From Notospermus geniculatus (taxonomy: Eukaryota > Nemertea > Pilidiophora > Heteronemertea > Lineidae), in NCBI GenBank assembly GCA_002633025.1, contig NMRB01000946.1:174703-238702 (forward strand): a stretch of DNA of 64,000 bases. Direction: 5' to 3'. Positions 25,101 through 33,195 of the stretch are shown here, one piece after another (position 1 is the first letter of the stretch; the number at the start of each line of letters is the position of its first letter). Both the position numbers and the translations under genes were made by a program. The notes below the pieces were generated by a model. It did no database searches. It was not told where the DNA came from and saw only the letters and a program-made list of their open reading frames with translations.

Positions 25101-25632
25101 TTTCCTTTTGGGTCCAGTAAAGAATGATGGCAGCACATTTGTTGTAATTTATGCTATCATTTATGAGTGAAATAACACTAATGTGGGTAATATTCAGGAA
25201 AAGGTGTAGTAAAATAAGAATTACTGCTGGTGTGACAAGCACATTCTGGTTGCATTTGTCAGATTTGGGCTTTTTTCGTAAGAATGAATTGAGTTGGAAT
25301 CTCAATATGGTAATCAGCAAAAATAACTGTTTGAATTGCAGTTGAAGTAGACTCGAATAGACTGAAAATATCCTAGTAATTGATGAAGGAGGAAATGCCT
25401 TTGAGATTGAAGACTGGCTCAGTAGTTGGCAGGTGCAAATTTGTGATAGAGGAGATAGTACAGATACTGGTGGTGTTGATGATGATGACGTGAAGTCGCT
25501 CTTCTGTTTCAGATTGAAATTATGCTGAGGATGGGAGTGAAGGCAGAAATCCAATGTTTGGCGTCCATTTCTATGAAATACCTCAGTGATGTCTACCTGC
25601 CGAATAAAGTCCGTTATGGCGGCTGGATTTAA
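963..25632 (+). CDS. SPO11: Meiotic recombination protein SPO11 (12 coding exons)
   Basis: SPO11 is the topoisomerase VI A-like transesterase that makes meiotic DNA double-strand breaks in the nucleus, linking through a tyrosine to DNA 5' ends and working with a TopoVIB-like partner. Exons 963-1126, 2228-2341, 2570-2658, 2848-2914, 3048-3156, 3473-3559, 3783-3819, 4105-4214, 9937-10074, 10797-10873, 21317-21428 and 25513-25632 all have GT-AG borders and join in phase to 1224 nt, or 407 residues (human, from memory, 396). The winged-helix 5Y-CAP domain spans about residues 115-180 with KRDIFY (catalytic Tyr about 149). The Toprim domain spans about 228-390 with VIVIEKDATF (Glu about 235) and LVDADPHGIEI (Asp about 288 and 290). 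It ends in YGGWI then TAA, as family members do. The start is the first in-frame ATG, in a good Kozak setting (G at -3 and +4). No lesion was seen. Exon 1 is the least conserved part; the others are near certain. Confidence 0.96.
1277..1795. repeat. Large palindrome with internal repeats (intron 1)
   Basis: The arms (about 1277-1526 and 1568-1795) are inverted complements with scattered differences. The termini read AACCGCAAATAAAGACG. Each arm also carries repeated modules of about 85 bases containing GAYCTYGAGTCGTAG, AAGACGACAGATGGCGCTGCA and TCTCTAGACG, so it is a palindrome built from tandem units. It is probably a foldback-type non-autonomous element. It fills nearly half of intron 1, between SPO11 exons 1 and 2. 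Confidence 0.8.
1798..2100 (-). mobile_element. Diverged, inverted relative of the 437-727 element
   Basis: AAGCTCTGAGATGCGATTTCC here is the complement of a matching stretch at about 576-597, and both copies carry opposed G and C runs. Ends are not clear. With the palindrome it occupies most of intron 1. Confidence 0.4.
2228..2341 (+). CDS. SPO11: SPO11 coding exon 2 (symmetric, 114 nt)
   Basis: Residues about 55-93, starting DSVLTILEEVIKNVVGMISR. It aligns to human SEVLASIENIIQDIITSLAR through RSSWENIK. The acceptor is TTTTTTAG and the donor AG|GTAATT. Phase is 2 at both ends, so skipping it would leave the frame intact (see findings). Confidence 0.95.
2570..2658 (+). CDS. SPO11: SPO11 coding exon 3
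   Basis: Encodes FTGDVGIQLKRDGKTTSVKF and on to VNKF, matching human FEDSVGLQMV onward. The acceptor is TTATTGCAG and the donor G|GTGAGT. It ends in phase 1. Confidence 0.9.
2848..2914 (+). CDS. SPO11: SPO11 coding exon 4
   Basis: Encodes ALTLKVISIIYKLVQTNSYS then TK, nearly identical to vertebrate LKILSMIYKLVQSNTYATK. The acceptor is TTTATTTCAG and the donor AG|GTAAGT. Confidence 0.96.
3048..3156 (+). CDS. SPO11: SPO11 coding exon 5 with catalytic tyrosine
   Basis: Encodes RDIFYQDPTQFTSQSIVDDI and on to VPRWDLHV. The Tyr of RDIFY (about residue 149) is the family's DNA-linking nucleophile. The exon ends in phase 0 at GTG|GTAAGC. Confidence 0.97.
3473..3559 (+). CDS. SPO11: SPO11 coding exon 6
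   Basis: Encodes LATSKGCIAGDLQYTEADSN and on to ITPS, 29 codons, matching human LSTSKGLIAGNLRYIEEDG. Phase 0 at both ends. Confidence 0.96.
3783..3819 (+). CDS. SPO11: SPO11 coding exon 7 (37-nt micro-exon)
   Basis: Encodes GVMIPMDIFGIK plus one base, fitting human VAVPSNIQGIR. The acceptor is AAATTTCAG and the donor AC|GTAATC. Its length is not a multiple of three, so skipping it alone breaks the frame before the Toprim domain. Confidence 0.9.
4105..4214 (+). CDS. SPO11: SPO11 coding exon 8 (Toprim glutamate)
   Basis: Encodes HLRSDAKAVIVIEKDATFQR through CIFIT. The Glu in VIEKDATF (about 235) is the Toprim metal-binding glutamate. The acceptor is CTTTTCTAG and the donor ACT|GTAAGT. A 5.7-kb intron follows. 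Confidence 0.97.
5590..5796. mobile_element. Palindromic MITE, family G copy 1
   Basis: The left end (GGAACCTGCAGAACTACCAC) pairs imperfectly with the right end (CGCCGACCTGTCGGGATAAA through GGATTCC) around CCATGTTGCACTGC. Related sequence occurs at 36838-37020, and a half at about 61866-61911. Confidence 0.55.
6243..6465. mobile_element. Palindromic retroelement-like copy with hammerhead-like core (copy 1)
   Basis: The arms 6257-6314 and 6358-6416 are inverted complements, each containing a GACCCC/GGGGTC stem followed by CGAA and a short AATTC..GAATT stem. The whole unit, including a GACACACAAAATGAT-type end, lies between perfect 16-bp direct repeats TTCAATCAGTGGCTGA (6243-6258, 6450-6465). 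A duplication that long points to target-primed insertion rather than cut-and-paste. The core TGAnGA part is degenerate here. Confidence 0.55.
6500..6604. repeat. Cluster of TGACGTCA (CRE-type) palindromes
   Basis: Perfect TGACGTCA occurs at 6500-6507, 6589-6596 and 6597-6604, with several GACGTCA/TGACGC near-matches between, in a CpG-rich island inside intron 8. It could be part of a repeat or an intronic regulatory element; the sequence does not decide. Confidence 0.5.
8301..9135. mobile_element. 835-bp non-autonomous TIR transposon
   Basis: Perfect 26-bp terminal inverted repeats start GGTCGCGTGTCACAAATAGG (8301-8326) and end at 9110-9135. AGAG flanks both sides (8297-8300, 9136-9139), suggesting a 4-bp target duplication. 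The interior is noncoding, with C-rich CCCCCCTCCGA repeats near 8885 and a GGGGGACAATCCCCC hairpin near 9090. It sits in intron 8. Confidence 0.8.
9300..9465. mobile_element. Palindromic retroelement-like copy with hammerhead-like core (copy 2)
   Basis: The head ACAGAAAGCACAAAGAACGA then CACACAAAATGAT is followed by a palindrome: TTTCTAGT / ACTAGAAA at the centre, and GGAAACGTCGTCTCC / GGAGACGACGTTTCC outside. On the minus strand, 9356-9397 reads CTGAGGA, a GACCCC-AGTT-GGGGTC stem (9373-9388), GAAA, then AATTT-GCG-AAATT. The right arm has lost the stem by deletion. Confidence 0.6.
9937..10074 (+). CDS. SPO11: SPO11 coding exon 9 (Toprim DxD)
   Basis: Encodes GKGFPDVNTRLMVKRLWDEF and on to LVDADPHGIEILSVYKFGSR, 46 codons. 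DxD is at about residues 288 and 290. Phase 0 at both ends; donor AGG|GTAAGT. Confidence 0.98.
10075..10796 (+). other. SPO11: SPO11 intron 9, no features seen
   Basis: A 722-bp GT-AG intron between conserved exons 9 and 10. I see no repeat or RNA gene in it. Confidence 0.9.
10797..10873 (+). CDS. SPO11: SPO11 coding exon 10
   Basis: Encodes SLSFEAHNLTVPVIKWLGVL then PSDIQ and part of R, matching human SMSFEAHHLTVPAIRWLGLL. The donor AAAG|GTAAGG leads into a 10.4-kb intron. Confidence 0.97.
11380..11620. repeat. Near-perfect 240-bp palindrome
   Basis: The ends read ACATACGGGAGAATCCAACT and its complement. The arms stay complementary almost to the centre near 11500 (GGAACAGCTT..AAGCTGTTCC), with only a few mismatches and small indels. 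It is a hairpin MITE with no coding potential. Confidence 0.8.
13679..13920 (+). repeat. Two diverged direct repeats
   Basis: The segment 13679-13780 (CTGGCAAAGAATGAAATAGT, then TTTGGTCTATCAATATGACC) recurs diverged at about 13825-13920. It is an old local duplication or satellite remnant. Confidence 0.5.
15722..15733. other. Assembly gap next to a C homopolymer
   Basis: Twelve Ns are followed directly by 17 C. The gap size is probably arbitrary. Confidence 0.95.
16609..17300. mobile_element. Mutator-like non-autonomous element, 692 bp
   Basis: Both termini are 126-bp inverted repeats (16609-16734 and 17175-17300) that I read as identical; they begin GCTGAAGGGGTTATTGTCGT. The element is bounded by a perfect 9-bp direct repeat TACAGTATG (16600-16608 and 17301-17309). 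Long TIRs with a 9-bp duplication are typical of Mutator-like elements. Each TIR carries an internal palindrome CTGGGTACAC..GTGTACCCAG and repeated ACCCAGGTTC words. The 440-bp interior has no credible transposase. It lies in SPO11 intron 10. Confidence 0.88.
17800..17988. mobile_element. Palindromic MITE, family F copy 1
   Basis: The left end GCACTTCC..TCTCAACCAGAACCTC and right end GAGATTTCGGCGGAAGTGTG mirror each other. The unit matches the palindromes at 39421-39609 and 61929-62159. Confidence 0.65.
18486..18917 (+). other. Unrecognised 143-codon open frame in intron 10
   Basis: An uninterrupted ATG-to-stop frame starting MSFMFQNLCDQRWLSEFL, rich in Cys, Phe and Ser. I do not recognise a domain. 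A frame this long can occur by chance in 64 kb of AT-rich DNA, and no splice or promoter context supports it. Confidence 0.12.
19811..20150 (+). repeat. Two diverged direct repeats around a small palindrome
   Basis: AAAAAATGCACCACTTCATC..GAACACAGGTGGG at 19811-19900 recurs diverged at 20062-20150. Between them, TTTAGATTCCCCGATC (about 19898-19915) is inverted at about 20005-20020 (GATTGGGGATTCTAAA). It may be the remnant of a repeat-flanked mobile element. Confidence 0.4.
21317..21428 (+). CDS. SPO11: SPO11 coding exon 11
   Basis: Encodes LNVHPSALIPLSRADVDKAR and on to RPYISQCPVWKQE. It corresponds to human LNVPKDSLIPLTKRDQMKL. The acceptor is CTTTCCAG and the donor GAG|GTACGT. Confidence 0.97.
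21511..21606 (+). mobile_element. Truncated palindromic copy with hammerhead-like core (copy 3)
   Basis: CTTTCTAGTACATG..ACTAGAAAGTGC is followed by CTGCGGA, a GACCCT-GGTT-GGGGTC stem and GAAA, in the order seen in copies 1, 2 and 4. It starts 83 bp after exon 11. The first arm is shortened. Confidence 0.55.
22098..22300 (+). mobile_element. tRNA-derived SINE-like sequence
   Basis: A pol III A-box-like GGTGGTGCAGTGGTAATG is followed 35 bp on by a B-box-like GGGTTAGATCCC (GGTTCGATCC with one change). The anticodon region TCGGACTTGCAACCGATAGG is tRNA-like, but no acceptor stem closes. The downstream limit is uncertain. Confidence 0.55.
23040..23262. mobile_element. Palindromic MITEs with CCCGTTTACACATGCAAC ends
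   Basis: CCCGTTTACACATGCAACTT at 23162-23181 is perfectly inverted at 23241-23261, a unit of about 100 bp. An adjoining sequence (23040-23150) shares GGTTTACACAT and many TTGCAACAAGTTGCA words, so it is probably a second, diverged copy. The N at 23039 marks the edge. Confidence 0.6.
23937..24072. repeat. Inverted repeat and short hairpin
   Basis: CTCCAATAGCACTAACAG..CTAACAGAGAG (23937-23969) is inverted at 24001-24030. GGCCCTGTTAGTGCT is then repeated directly, and CTTCAGTGTT..AACACTGAAG closes the region as a hairpin. It is MITE-like. Confidence 0.5.
25513..25632 (+). CDS. SPO11: SPO11 terminal coding exon 12
   Basis: Encodes IEIMLRMGVKAEIQCLASIS through YLSDVYLPNKVRYGGWI and TAA. It matches the vertebrate C-terminus (SSDYLSRVYLPNKLKFGGWI). 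The acceptor is CTGTTTCAG. Confidence 0.98.
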   Translation: MEIMLRMGVKAEIQCLASISMKYLSDVYLPNKVRYGGWI

Positions 25633-25721
25633 GAGGGACGAGATGCAACGTGAAGGCTGCTGATGGGTTAGGTATTATCCCTAAAGTCTCTCATTAGTGA
25701 TATAACTTAATACTTGCTGGT

Positions 25722-25727
25722 AATAAA
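25722..25727 (+). terminator. SPO11: SPO11 poly(A) signal AATAAA
   Basis: A canonical AATAAA 90 bp after the SPO11 stop, followed by TGTGACGCTTCC. It is the first AATAAA after the stop, so the 3' UTR would be short (about 110 nt). Confidence 0.65.
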
Positions 25728-26092
25728 TGTGACGCTTCCATGCTTGTGGATGTCGACACTTGTCATGTTCAGAATGAACTATTCGGGTTCATATGACAGC
25801 CAAAAACATCGTGGATCCTTGACTATTTGGGGAAAATGATCGAGTCTGAGTTATGCTTGGTTCTGGGGATGGCTCAAAACCCTCACTGAAGCATATCTGA
25901 TAACTAGGGACACTCTGAACACATGATTAAAATAACATTGAAATAGAATCTCTCTGCTCTTGTGTCTGGCTGATCTAACTTGATGGATAGTCATATCACA
26001 TGAGACTGAGAGTTCGTGATAGATGATGACAATTGGATTGGAACGTCTGACTTTGACAGAGTTTCAATTTAAATTGACTGAATCTCTCTGTC

Positions 26093-26234
26093 ATACATGG
26101 TTTGCTGAAGTAGATCTATGAATTAACCTGTCTGTGGTTTTGTAACATGGTTTGCTGAAGTAGATCTATGAATTAACGTGTCTGTGGTTTTGTAACATGG
26201 TTTGCTGAAGTAGATCTATGAATTAACCTGTTTG
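26093..26234 (+). repeat. Three copies of a 50-bp tandem repeat
   Basis: Unit ACATGGTTTGCTGAAGTAGA..AATTAACCTGTCTGTGGTTT, almost identical in the first two copies; the third copy diverges at its end. Confidence 0.9.
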
Positions 26235-27902
26235 TACCTGTTCAGGTCTTGGGGTTGGAACCTGAAGAAATATGTCTCAGAAAGAATTGGGAGTGAGAAT
26301 TCAGTATCTTATCCTGTTAAGTTTATATAGGAAAACATTGATAATTTCTCCAACCAGCTCATGTTAGAGATCTTCAATTGATGTTGTCATCTGTCCACAC
26401 CATCGCTGGAAATGTCGGTGAGATACGGAGAGTTTGGAATGAGATGTGACGTGATATCCTGGTAAGGAGAAATTGAATGATGTGTCTGTGGCCGAGGGAT
26501 GCTCTTTTTTTCAAAAACCTGAGTAATAGCATCATGATGATCCCTTGAGAAATTGATGTCAATGTTTATTTCACATTCCGTTCTAGCTTTCCAGTTCAAG
26601 CCCTGCGTAGGCCAGTTCTTATATTACCTGTTAGTCAGTTCACATTTTGCCATTAGATCATTAAGAAAATGTTGTATCAGTATTTCTGACTGTAAAATGT
26701 CATTACTGTTTGTCATTTACCATTACCAATCCCTTGGCCCTGGAATTCTGGAAGGTGGGAAGATGATGAACCTGTAACTGAATCATGGAGAAGGTTAGCG
26801 TGTCCTTTTCTCAAGGTTTATAATGTGGATGAATCAGAGAACAACTTATGAACTTTAATCACAAGATAAAGATAAATCGTGAAACACATGCGATGTATGT
26901 GAATCACAAAGCCATGCATGGATGGACGATGACGTTCTTGAGTTATGTGATGTGGATGAAGTGATATTTTCCCAATTTGCCTCTATGGTTAAAGTTCGGG
27001 TGTTTAAGGACTTTGTATTTGGGCAAAATGGGGAAGATGAAGTGGGAATACACTGGTTGAATCATGGAGCAGGTCAACACATGATGCCAAGGAATGATGA
27101 AGCTGGACAGTATCCGAGGATCTTGAATTGGTACAGATGCGAATAGAGGACACAGCCAAAAGCAACATATAATTATGGTGTTGGTAATGAAACAGGACTA
27201 CAACCGAGACGAGAGCAAGATATGATGCAAGTGAATCATAAAGCAGGACAACACGTGTCTTGTGGCGGTGACAAATCATGAACACCATGAAGCAAGGGCA
27301 GCATGTGCAGATCTTGAACTGGGTAAGTATGTTTTTGTTCCCTATGTTAACTCATGGTCTTGAATCAATTAGTTTCAGCTTTTGTACTAATTCTATGAAA
27401 GGCCGGCGAGTTAAAGAGGCAGAGTATTCTTTCTCTGTCCTGCGCTAAACAGACCCAGACAAGGGAGACCTCTGTTGACAATGTTGTTGAACTACCGCTT
27501 ATCAACCTCGCCCCAAGTAGAGTAACTGTCGTTCCCAGGGTATCCACGTGTGCATTGTATTGTAACACTGGGGCGAAAGGGAAAACTATGGTATTGGAGA
27601 ATGATGCTATCACCGCTGGTGGCGCCGGCTGTTGACAAAAAGGGGCAATATCGTGGCCCTTTAAGGCGTGCCGTATAACTAGGAGTACAGTATAATAGAC
27701 CTCGACATCAATTCTGAAGCATCCTCAGGTGAATTTTAAAGGTTAAGTTTCAAAACCAGCTTTCAGCTGGTACCTGGGAACCTGGGACTTCTCATAAATG
27801 CCATGGATGATAATCCTCCATCATCACCGTTGTCAACATGTCATCACAAGTCCTTAAATTTGCAAATCATGTTTGTAGTGCCTTTCTTCATTTTTACTCC
27901 AG

Positions 27903-28220
27903 TTAAGTACACTTGTTATTGTTTGTTGTTGTCGTATATCCGGTAAGACTATACGGTTGATGAGAGCAGTTCTTTAGAGATTGGTTCTCAGAGTGTTTGA
28001 TCTTTGGTTCATGATGAATTGCAAGAGACTCGTATCTTAGCAAAAGAGTCCTTTTAGATGTTGGATAAAAGGCTGCGTACCATTCATCAGGACTGTCTAA
28101 TGCTATATATATTCTGCCTTGGGGAAAGGTACTAGTCATAGCTTTTAGAGGCTTGATCAGAGGAGAAGAGGGAGGTTGGGTTAAAACTAAAACGAGTCCT
28201 AAAAAGAGAAGCTTTGTCAT
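27903..28220 (-). other. 105-codon frame with signal-peptide-like start
   Basis: The frame begins MTKLLFLGLVLVLTQPPSS: one Lys, a hydrophobic core and a small-residue segment, as in a secretory signal. The rest matches no family I know. No homology or splice support is visible, so it may be chance. Confidence 0.15.
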
Positions 28221-31200
28221 CTAGAGATATCTTGTTCTATTCTTACTCAGTTGAAACAAGCCTCAGAAGAGACTCAAAGCTCAATATGCTGTCCTAAGTG
28301 AGAGGACTTAGTTCAATATAGTTGATATTCTTTTAAACTTTTCATCAACTTTTGAAGTATCTTGTCTCAATATAAGAAGTTTATTTGATGAACACAGGAT
28401 GAGAAGGAGAAGCTAATCACCAGATATGGGTTTAGATGAAAAACAAGGCGCACCACAGATCCGTGGCAAGAATTTTGGATCGATACTCCATTGACATGAT
28501 TGAAAAGGTCTCAGAAAATCTTCATCTCGGTGATCTTTGGAATTAAATAAACTGCCAGAGGCAAGGGTTTTATGTCAAAGTAAGATTACTGAGATGTAAC
28601 TTCATATCCGCTGCCTCCAGAGTTTTTTGTGAGGCAAGTGAAAGACATCTTTCAATGTTAAGGAAGTAATACGTCAAGTAATTCGAACTTGTTTTCTGGA
28701 GAAGAGAAAGAATTAGTTGTTAACATTTGGGATAGTAAATGTTCTTGTGGGAAGAGAATCTGATATTGTATTGTGGGTGTGCGGTAAGAATTCGTGATCT
28801 CAGTGGATTTGACATTAGGTCTTCATGAATTCTTTAGTCGTACAGTTAATCATTTTAATTTGAAAAAAACGTAATGAACTAAACAACCTAATGTATTGAA
28901 GAATCTTCTGAAAAGCAACATGAGTTTGGTTTTGTTGGCTTTTCATTCATCGCTAACTTAGAAGTATTATTCAGGTATGATCCAATGGTGTGCTCCATTC
29001 ATTAATAAGAAAAAAAATCATTTTGTTGAGGTTGTCATGCCGCTATCAACTCGGGTACGAGACTAATCAAATTAAAGAAATGACATTTTATTATTTTGCC
29101 TTTGTGTCGAAGTTCAAAGGATCTTCATTTAAAAAACAGCTCTTTGAAATGATTCATACAATATTGCAGGAAAAACCAAGAAAGGATCTTCTTTGAGTGG
29201 AGTAACATTTGCTTTATAGTGAGATGACTTCCAAGACAGTTGAAGGTTCTAATTTTGCTTGAATGGTTATAAACTGGTCCCGCAGTTTCAAACCACTACC
29301 CACTATGTTACCCATGCTCTGAAACTGCTTCAGTTGGTGCAGATCTCTAGGTATCACTAATAGATGGCATTACCTGTCCGATTCAGGGAACTTGGTGGTG
29401 ACAGTCTGCAGATAGCTGTGCAGAAAAAAACCCAATCGTCTTGACCGTTTCAACACTTTTTCTGAAATAGTGAAGTTGATTTTGTTTCCTTGATAATGAT
29501 TAAATGTTAGAAAAACTGTGTGTGGGAACGTCTGCTGACATCAAAAGGTCCCAAATCAGCAATTAATGAGGACAGGAACTTTCACTCCTGTCATCAAAAA
29601 CACAGCGAGTTGTGTTTATTTTAAAAAATACACTTCTTAGAATGTCAACCTTTCATGTGCATGTTACCTGCAAGAAATTTTCCCGGCAATTAGCTTGAGT
29701 TCATTGAAAGGATACCGTTACTTGATGTCACATCTTTCATTTCAGTACCAGTTGAGTTTATTTCAAAGTCATGCCTCTGAGGAAAATTCAGAGTGAGTTT
29801 TTTTAGCCATATATCGTGTCTTTTACTCTTGTAATGACTCAAGGGCAGAGGCTAACAAGCACGATATCGGAATATCGACATGTTTTGAACTAAGATGAAA
29901 GTTCATGTCTGCTGCTGGAAGCTTTCATTTCACCGCTGATCAGAGAACTCAGAAGGTTGGAAGTTTCATCAGTGCAACTTTTTGGTGGGCCGAATTAGAG
30001 AGAGGGATGATGATTATTTTGCACCATATTCAAACATGGTTAGAGTTGTCTATAAACATTTGTAAGAGTTCCCAGCTGACAGAAATACATGTATATCTTA
30101 TCCATTGCAAAATGACAGCATTGTGTGAGCTTGTGGTAACAGAATACAGTCATGTAGCTGATATTCAACCCGATGCACCTTATGCGTCTATAACTTTGGT
30201 AACAACAGCTCTATGCACAGTACCATTATGGCAGCTAGTGATGCAGTTTCCATGAACCGAGTAAATCTTATCAGATCACTCCGTCGCTGCGGCAGTATAG
30301 TCCAATATCCACCATGGAATTCTCCCCATCGCTGCGAAATTGATGGGCATTCATCAGGTTTATTGGATTTTTGGCTTCGGTTTGACAATAAACTGACAAA
30401 GTGTTGAATGATATTGGTTCTTTGACGTATTGCCTTGATATAAGATCCACATTACCTTCAGTCCCGGTGTTACCTATATGGGTATGTTTCATCAAAAAGT
30501 GGTGTTCAAAAAATACATTGCGGAGACTAAAATTATAGAAAGTGACTTTGCTTTCAATGAGGAGTTGTTGATCGGAAGGGTATGGTGTCAGTGTGGGTGG
30601 TTCAAACTACAAAGACCTCAGATCAGTCAAATAATATGCGATATTGTTGAAATATCATAGAGCAGCACTGTGAAATTTATTTCTGGCTGTACGGCAGGTA
30701 CCCAATTCAATAGAGCTGTTCAATTTACAAATATTGCTTGTGTTCTTGACAGCTTATCAGATCTGACAGTTAGAAGTCGCTCGTCAATTCCAGTCTCAGA
30801 GAGTGATGTCTTTGTAATTGTTTACTTGAACTTGGTAATTCGTTCGTCACCATTGCCGCTATCATTGTAAGTCATGGCGATGTCAATGATTATCTTGCCA
30901 ATTCCGACATGATCAATTTGATCAAAGCTGTTCATTACTTGATTAAGTTGATTCATGTGAGCCAGGTCTCAAGGTCATGTCACCTCTATAACACCACATA
31001 TAAGTTGGAGGTTGTTTGATTGAGATGCGTGCAGAACGGAAATTGGGTGTGGGATTAGGGTGTCGGTGGAGATGTTACTTTGGTTAGAGATGCCTTGGTC
31101 GAGATGAAATGAGTAGATTTGATAGGTTTAGGTAACAGAAATTTCTCCTCTGTTTCTAAGTATCACGTAGCCAGTTAAGAATTGATGCAGTGCTCTGCAC

Positions 31201-31819
31201 AATTGACTAACCTTCCGCATCGCGTACCATGAGCGTACCACATGCAGCATCAAACGGGTACCGTCCGCGTATCTTCTGCAGATGTCGCGTGGCTCCTTGG
31301 AGGGCATGCAGTGAAGACGTAACATCAATCTGTGTCGTGCGCGGAGGTCATGTGGAAGAGACGCGTGACGAACCCATACCACACGCAATGAATTGCAGTC
31401 TACCTTCCGCAAGATGTACGTGGAAGATACGTGGATAACGGTAGATCGTGCTCTGTACTGTATTTCAAGTGGGTTGCTGCTGCTACCAATCCAACTGTTC
31501 TAGTCAATCTGAAATCAGTGCACCTCCTTTGGTAATGCAGTTAGAATCCGTGCAAAAGAAGCTGTAAATTCATTTCTTAAAGTCTTCCCGTGGGTGGAAG
31601 AGAATTGATTTCTGATTGACGTGAAGATTCAAGAGATCGCTGACGCTTTGGGATTTCTTTCTTTTCGTGACTGCAGTGTGCCACCCTGGATAACAGGGGA
31701 AGAACCAAATCAAGTGATGGATTTTTCAATTGATTCAGTTTTTGGGAACCGTCAGTATTGTGCTGTATTTTTCCAAAAGCAAAAGACAACCATCATTGGA
31801 GGGGTATGGAATTGGCCAG

Positions 31820-32048
31820 CTCAAGCTACTCATGTTCCTCACGTGCATGGTCTTTTACTTGCCCTCACTAACGTACAAGGAACGAGGCACCACGGCTTAC
31901 TGTCCCATGCAATGGGCATGGAGAGGTGTGGAAGAGAGACTATCTCAAGCTACTCACGTTCCTCACTTGGATGAGGTCCTTTACTTGCCCTTGCAAAGGC
32001 ACAAGGTACAAGGCACGGCTTTTCTATACTGTCCCACGCAACAGATGT
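31820..32048 (+). repeat. Tandem duplication of about 115 bp
   Basis: CTCAAGCTACTCATGTTCCT..TACTGTCCCATGCAATG (31820-31932) is repeated diverged at 31943-32048 (TATCTCAAGCTACTCACGTT..CTGTCCCACGCAA). It directly abuts the tRNA-Val-like relic and may belong to the same composite element. Confidence 0.7.
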
Positions 32049-32081
32049 GAAGAGCCAGGGATGAGTAATCCCTTTACCGGT

Positions 32082-32150
32082 AGCCCAGGCTGGATTTGAA
32101 CCTGGGACCTGCTGCTTGCTAAGTAAAGCAGTCGTGATAACCACGAGGCT
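32082..32150 (-). mobile_element. tRNA-Val-like SINE or tRNA pseudogene
   Basis: On the minus strand it reads AGCCTCGTGGTTATCACGAC, TGCTTTACTTAGCAAGCAG, then AGGTCCCAGGTTCAAATCC. This follows tRNA-Val in the D arm (GTGGTTATCACG), the start of the anticodon arm (CTGCTTTAC) and the T arm. Extra bases enlarge the anticodon loop. The ends AGCC/GGCT can pair. The loop makes a working tRNA unlikely. Confidence 0.65.
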
Positions 32151-33195
32151 CTTCGTCAGTGAGCTATGTTGCTATCTGAGCAAGTCTTACTTTCATCTAC
32201 TGATGGCAAGACAGACATTGACCAGTGTCATTCACGCGTCAGTTGCTTCACGAAATAAGGATTAGTTCCTTTCTTTTTTTATCCGTCCGTCACACAGAAT
32301 CCTTGGTATGTTATCTCCCAAGTTCCTCAGGGATGATCAGTCAGAAAGCAGACAGCCAACACTGTCACCAGTTTTATATCCAAGCTTTACTGTTTATATG
32401 ATATGTGTGCCGATGGTCCCTGGGGACAAGGCTGTCTGTCCTCTAGATCCGTTGGAAATTGTTTCTCAGCAGGATCAGATTACTCCAGCGATAGTAATTG
32501 ATTTGTTGAGGAGTCGTGACTCAACAGATGGAACGCTAGATCGGAAGGAAAACTTTGAATAAATGTTTTTGTTGGTGGGGTATAAGAAAATTTGATCATG
32601 TTAAAAGTGCTTCTGAGGGAAATTGATTTCGAGAACATGAGATTGTTTTGGTTGCTCACTTGAAATATTCAGTGAATCTGAGTTGAGCATTCTTATTCTG
32701 AATGTACTCACTCTGGAATCATTCAAAAGGAAAATGGTGATTGTGGTGGGCAGATGTGGAAGGCACAAATATGTTCCAATGTGGTTGCAAACTAGGTCCA
32801 AGTTGTCTGAACTCCTCACAGTTTACCCAGCTTTCTGGAGAGGAATTGCTCAAACACACTGCGGGAACTAATCTGTTTATGGCCATATGACATTTGAAAT
32901 GTAGGCTACCATATCTCTCTTCCTCTAAGCTTGCTGAAGCTTTTTCTGCTTGTTTTCCCTTTGTGAGGATCTGAGCCAACCCTGGGAGCGGGAGATGTGC
33001 CACATTTGTGAATATCGTGTGAAGACAGTAATTACTGTAACGGAGAATTAGTTGCAGCTGGCACTTTCCTCAGGCTCCTTCAAAGATACTCGGATTTCTG
33101 GTCATCAGAAGTGTTCATCCTTTGCCCGATGGTGTTGATGTTGTGTGATGAGTTTGCTGGGTCATCAAATGACCGGCCAACCACTAAATACTGTA

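Larger units (their letters stand above)
21429..25512 (+). other. SPO11: SPO11 intron 11 (4.1 kb)
   Basis: GT-AG intron containing a truncated hammerhead-like copy, a tRNA-derived SINE, GTTTACACATGCAAC palindromes and a small inverted repeat (listed separately). From about 24.1 to 25.5 kb I see nothing further. Confidence 0.85.
25750..31800. other. Intergenic stretch, no supported gene
   Basis: Apart from the 50-bp tandem repeat at 26093-26234 and a short signal-peptide-like frame at 27903-28220 (minus), no exon, RNA gene or clear transposon was found. A loose inverted repeat involving CCGCGTATCTTC lies at about 31200-31440. Confidence 0.5.

Noticed and set aside
25039-25554. 171-codon minus-strand frame
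   Set aside because: It overlaps SPO11 exon 12 antisense, is Ser/Leu-rich low complexity, and shows no recognisable domain or splice context.
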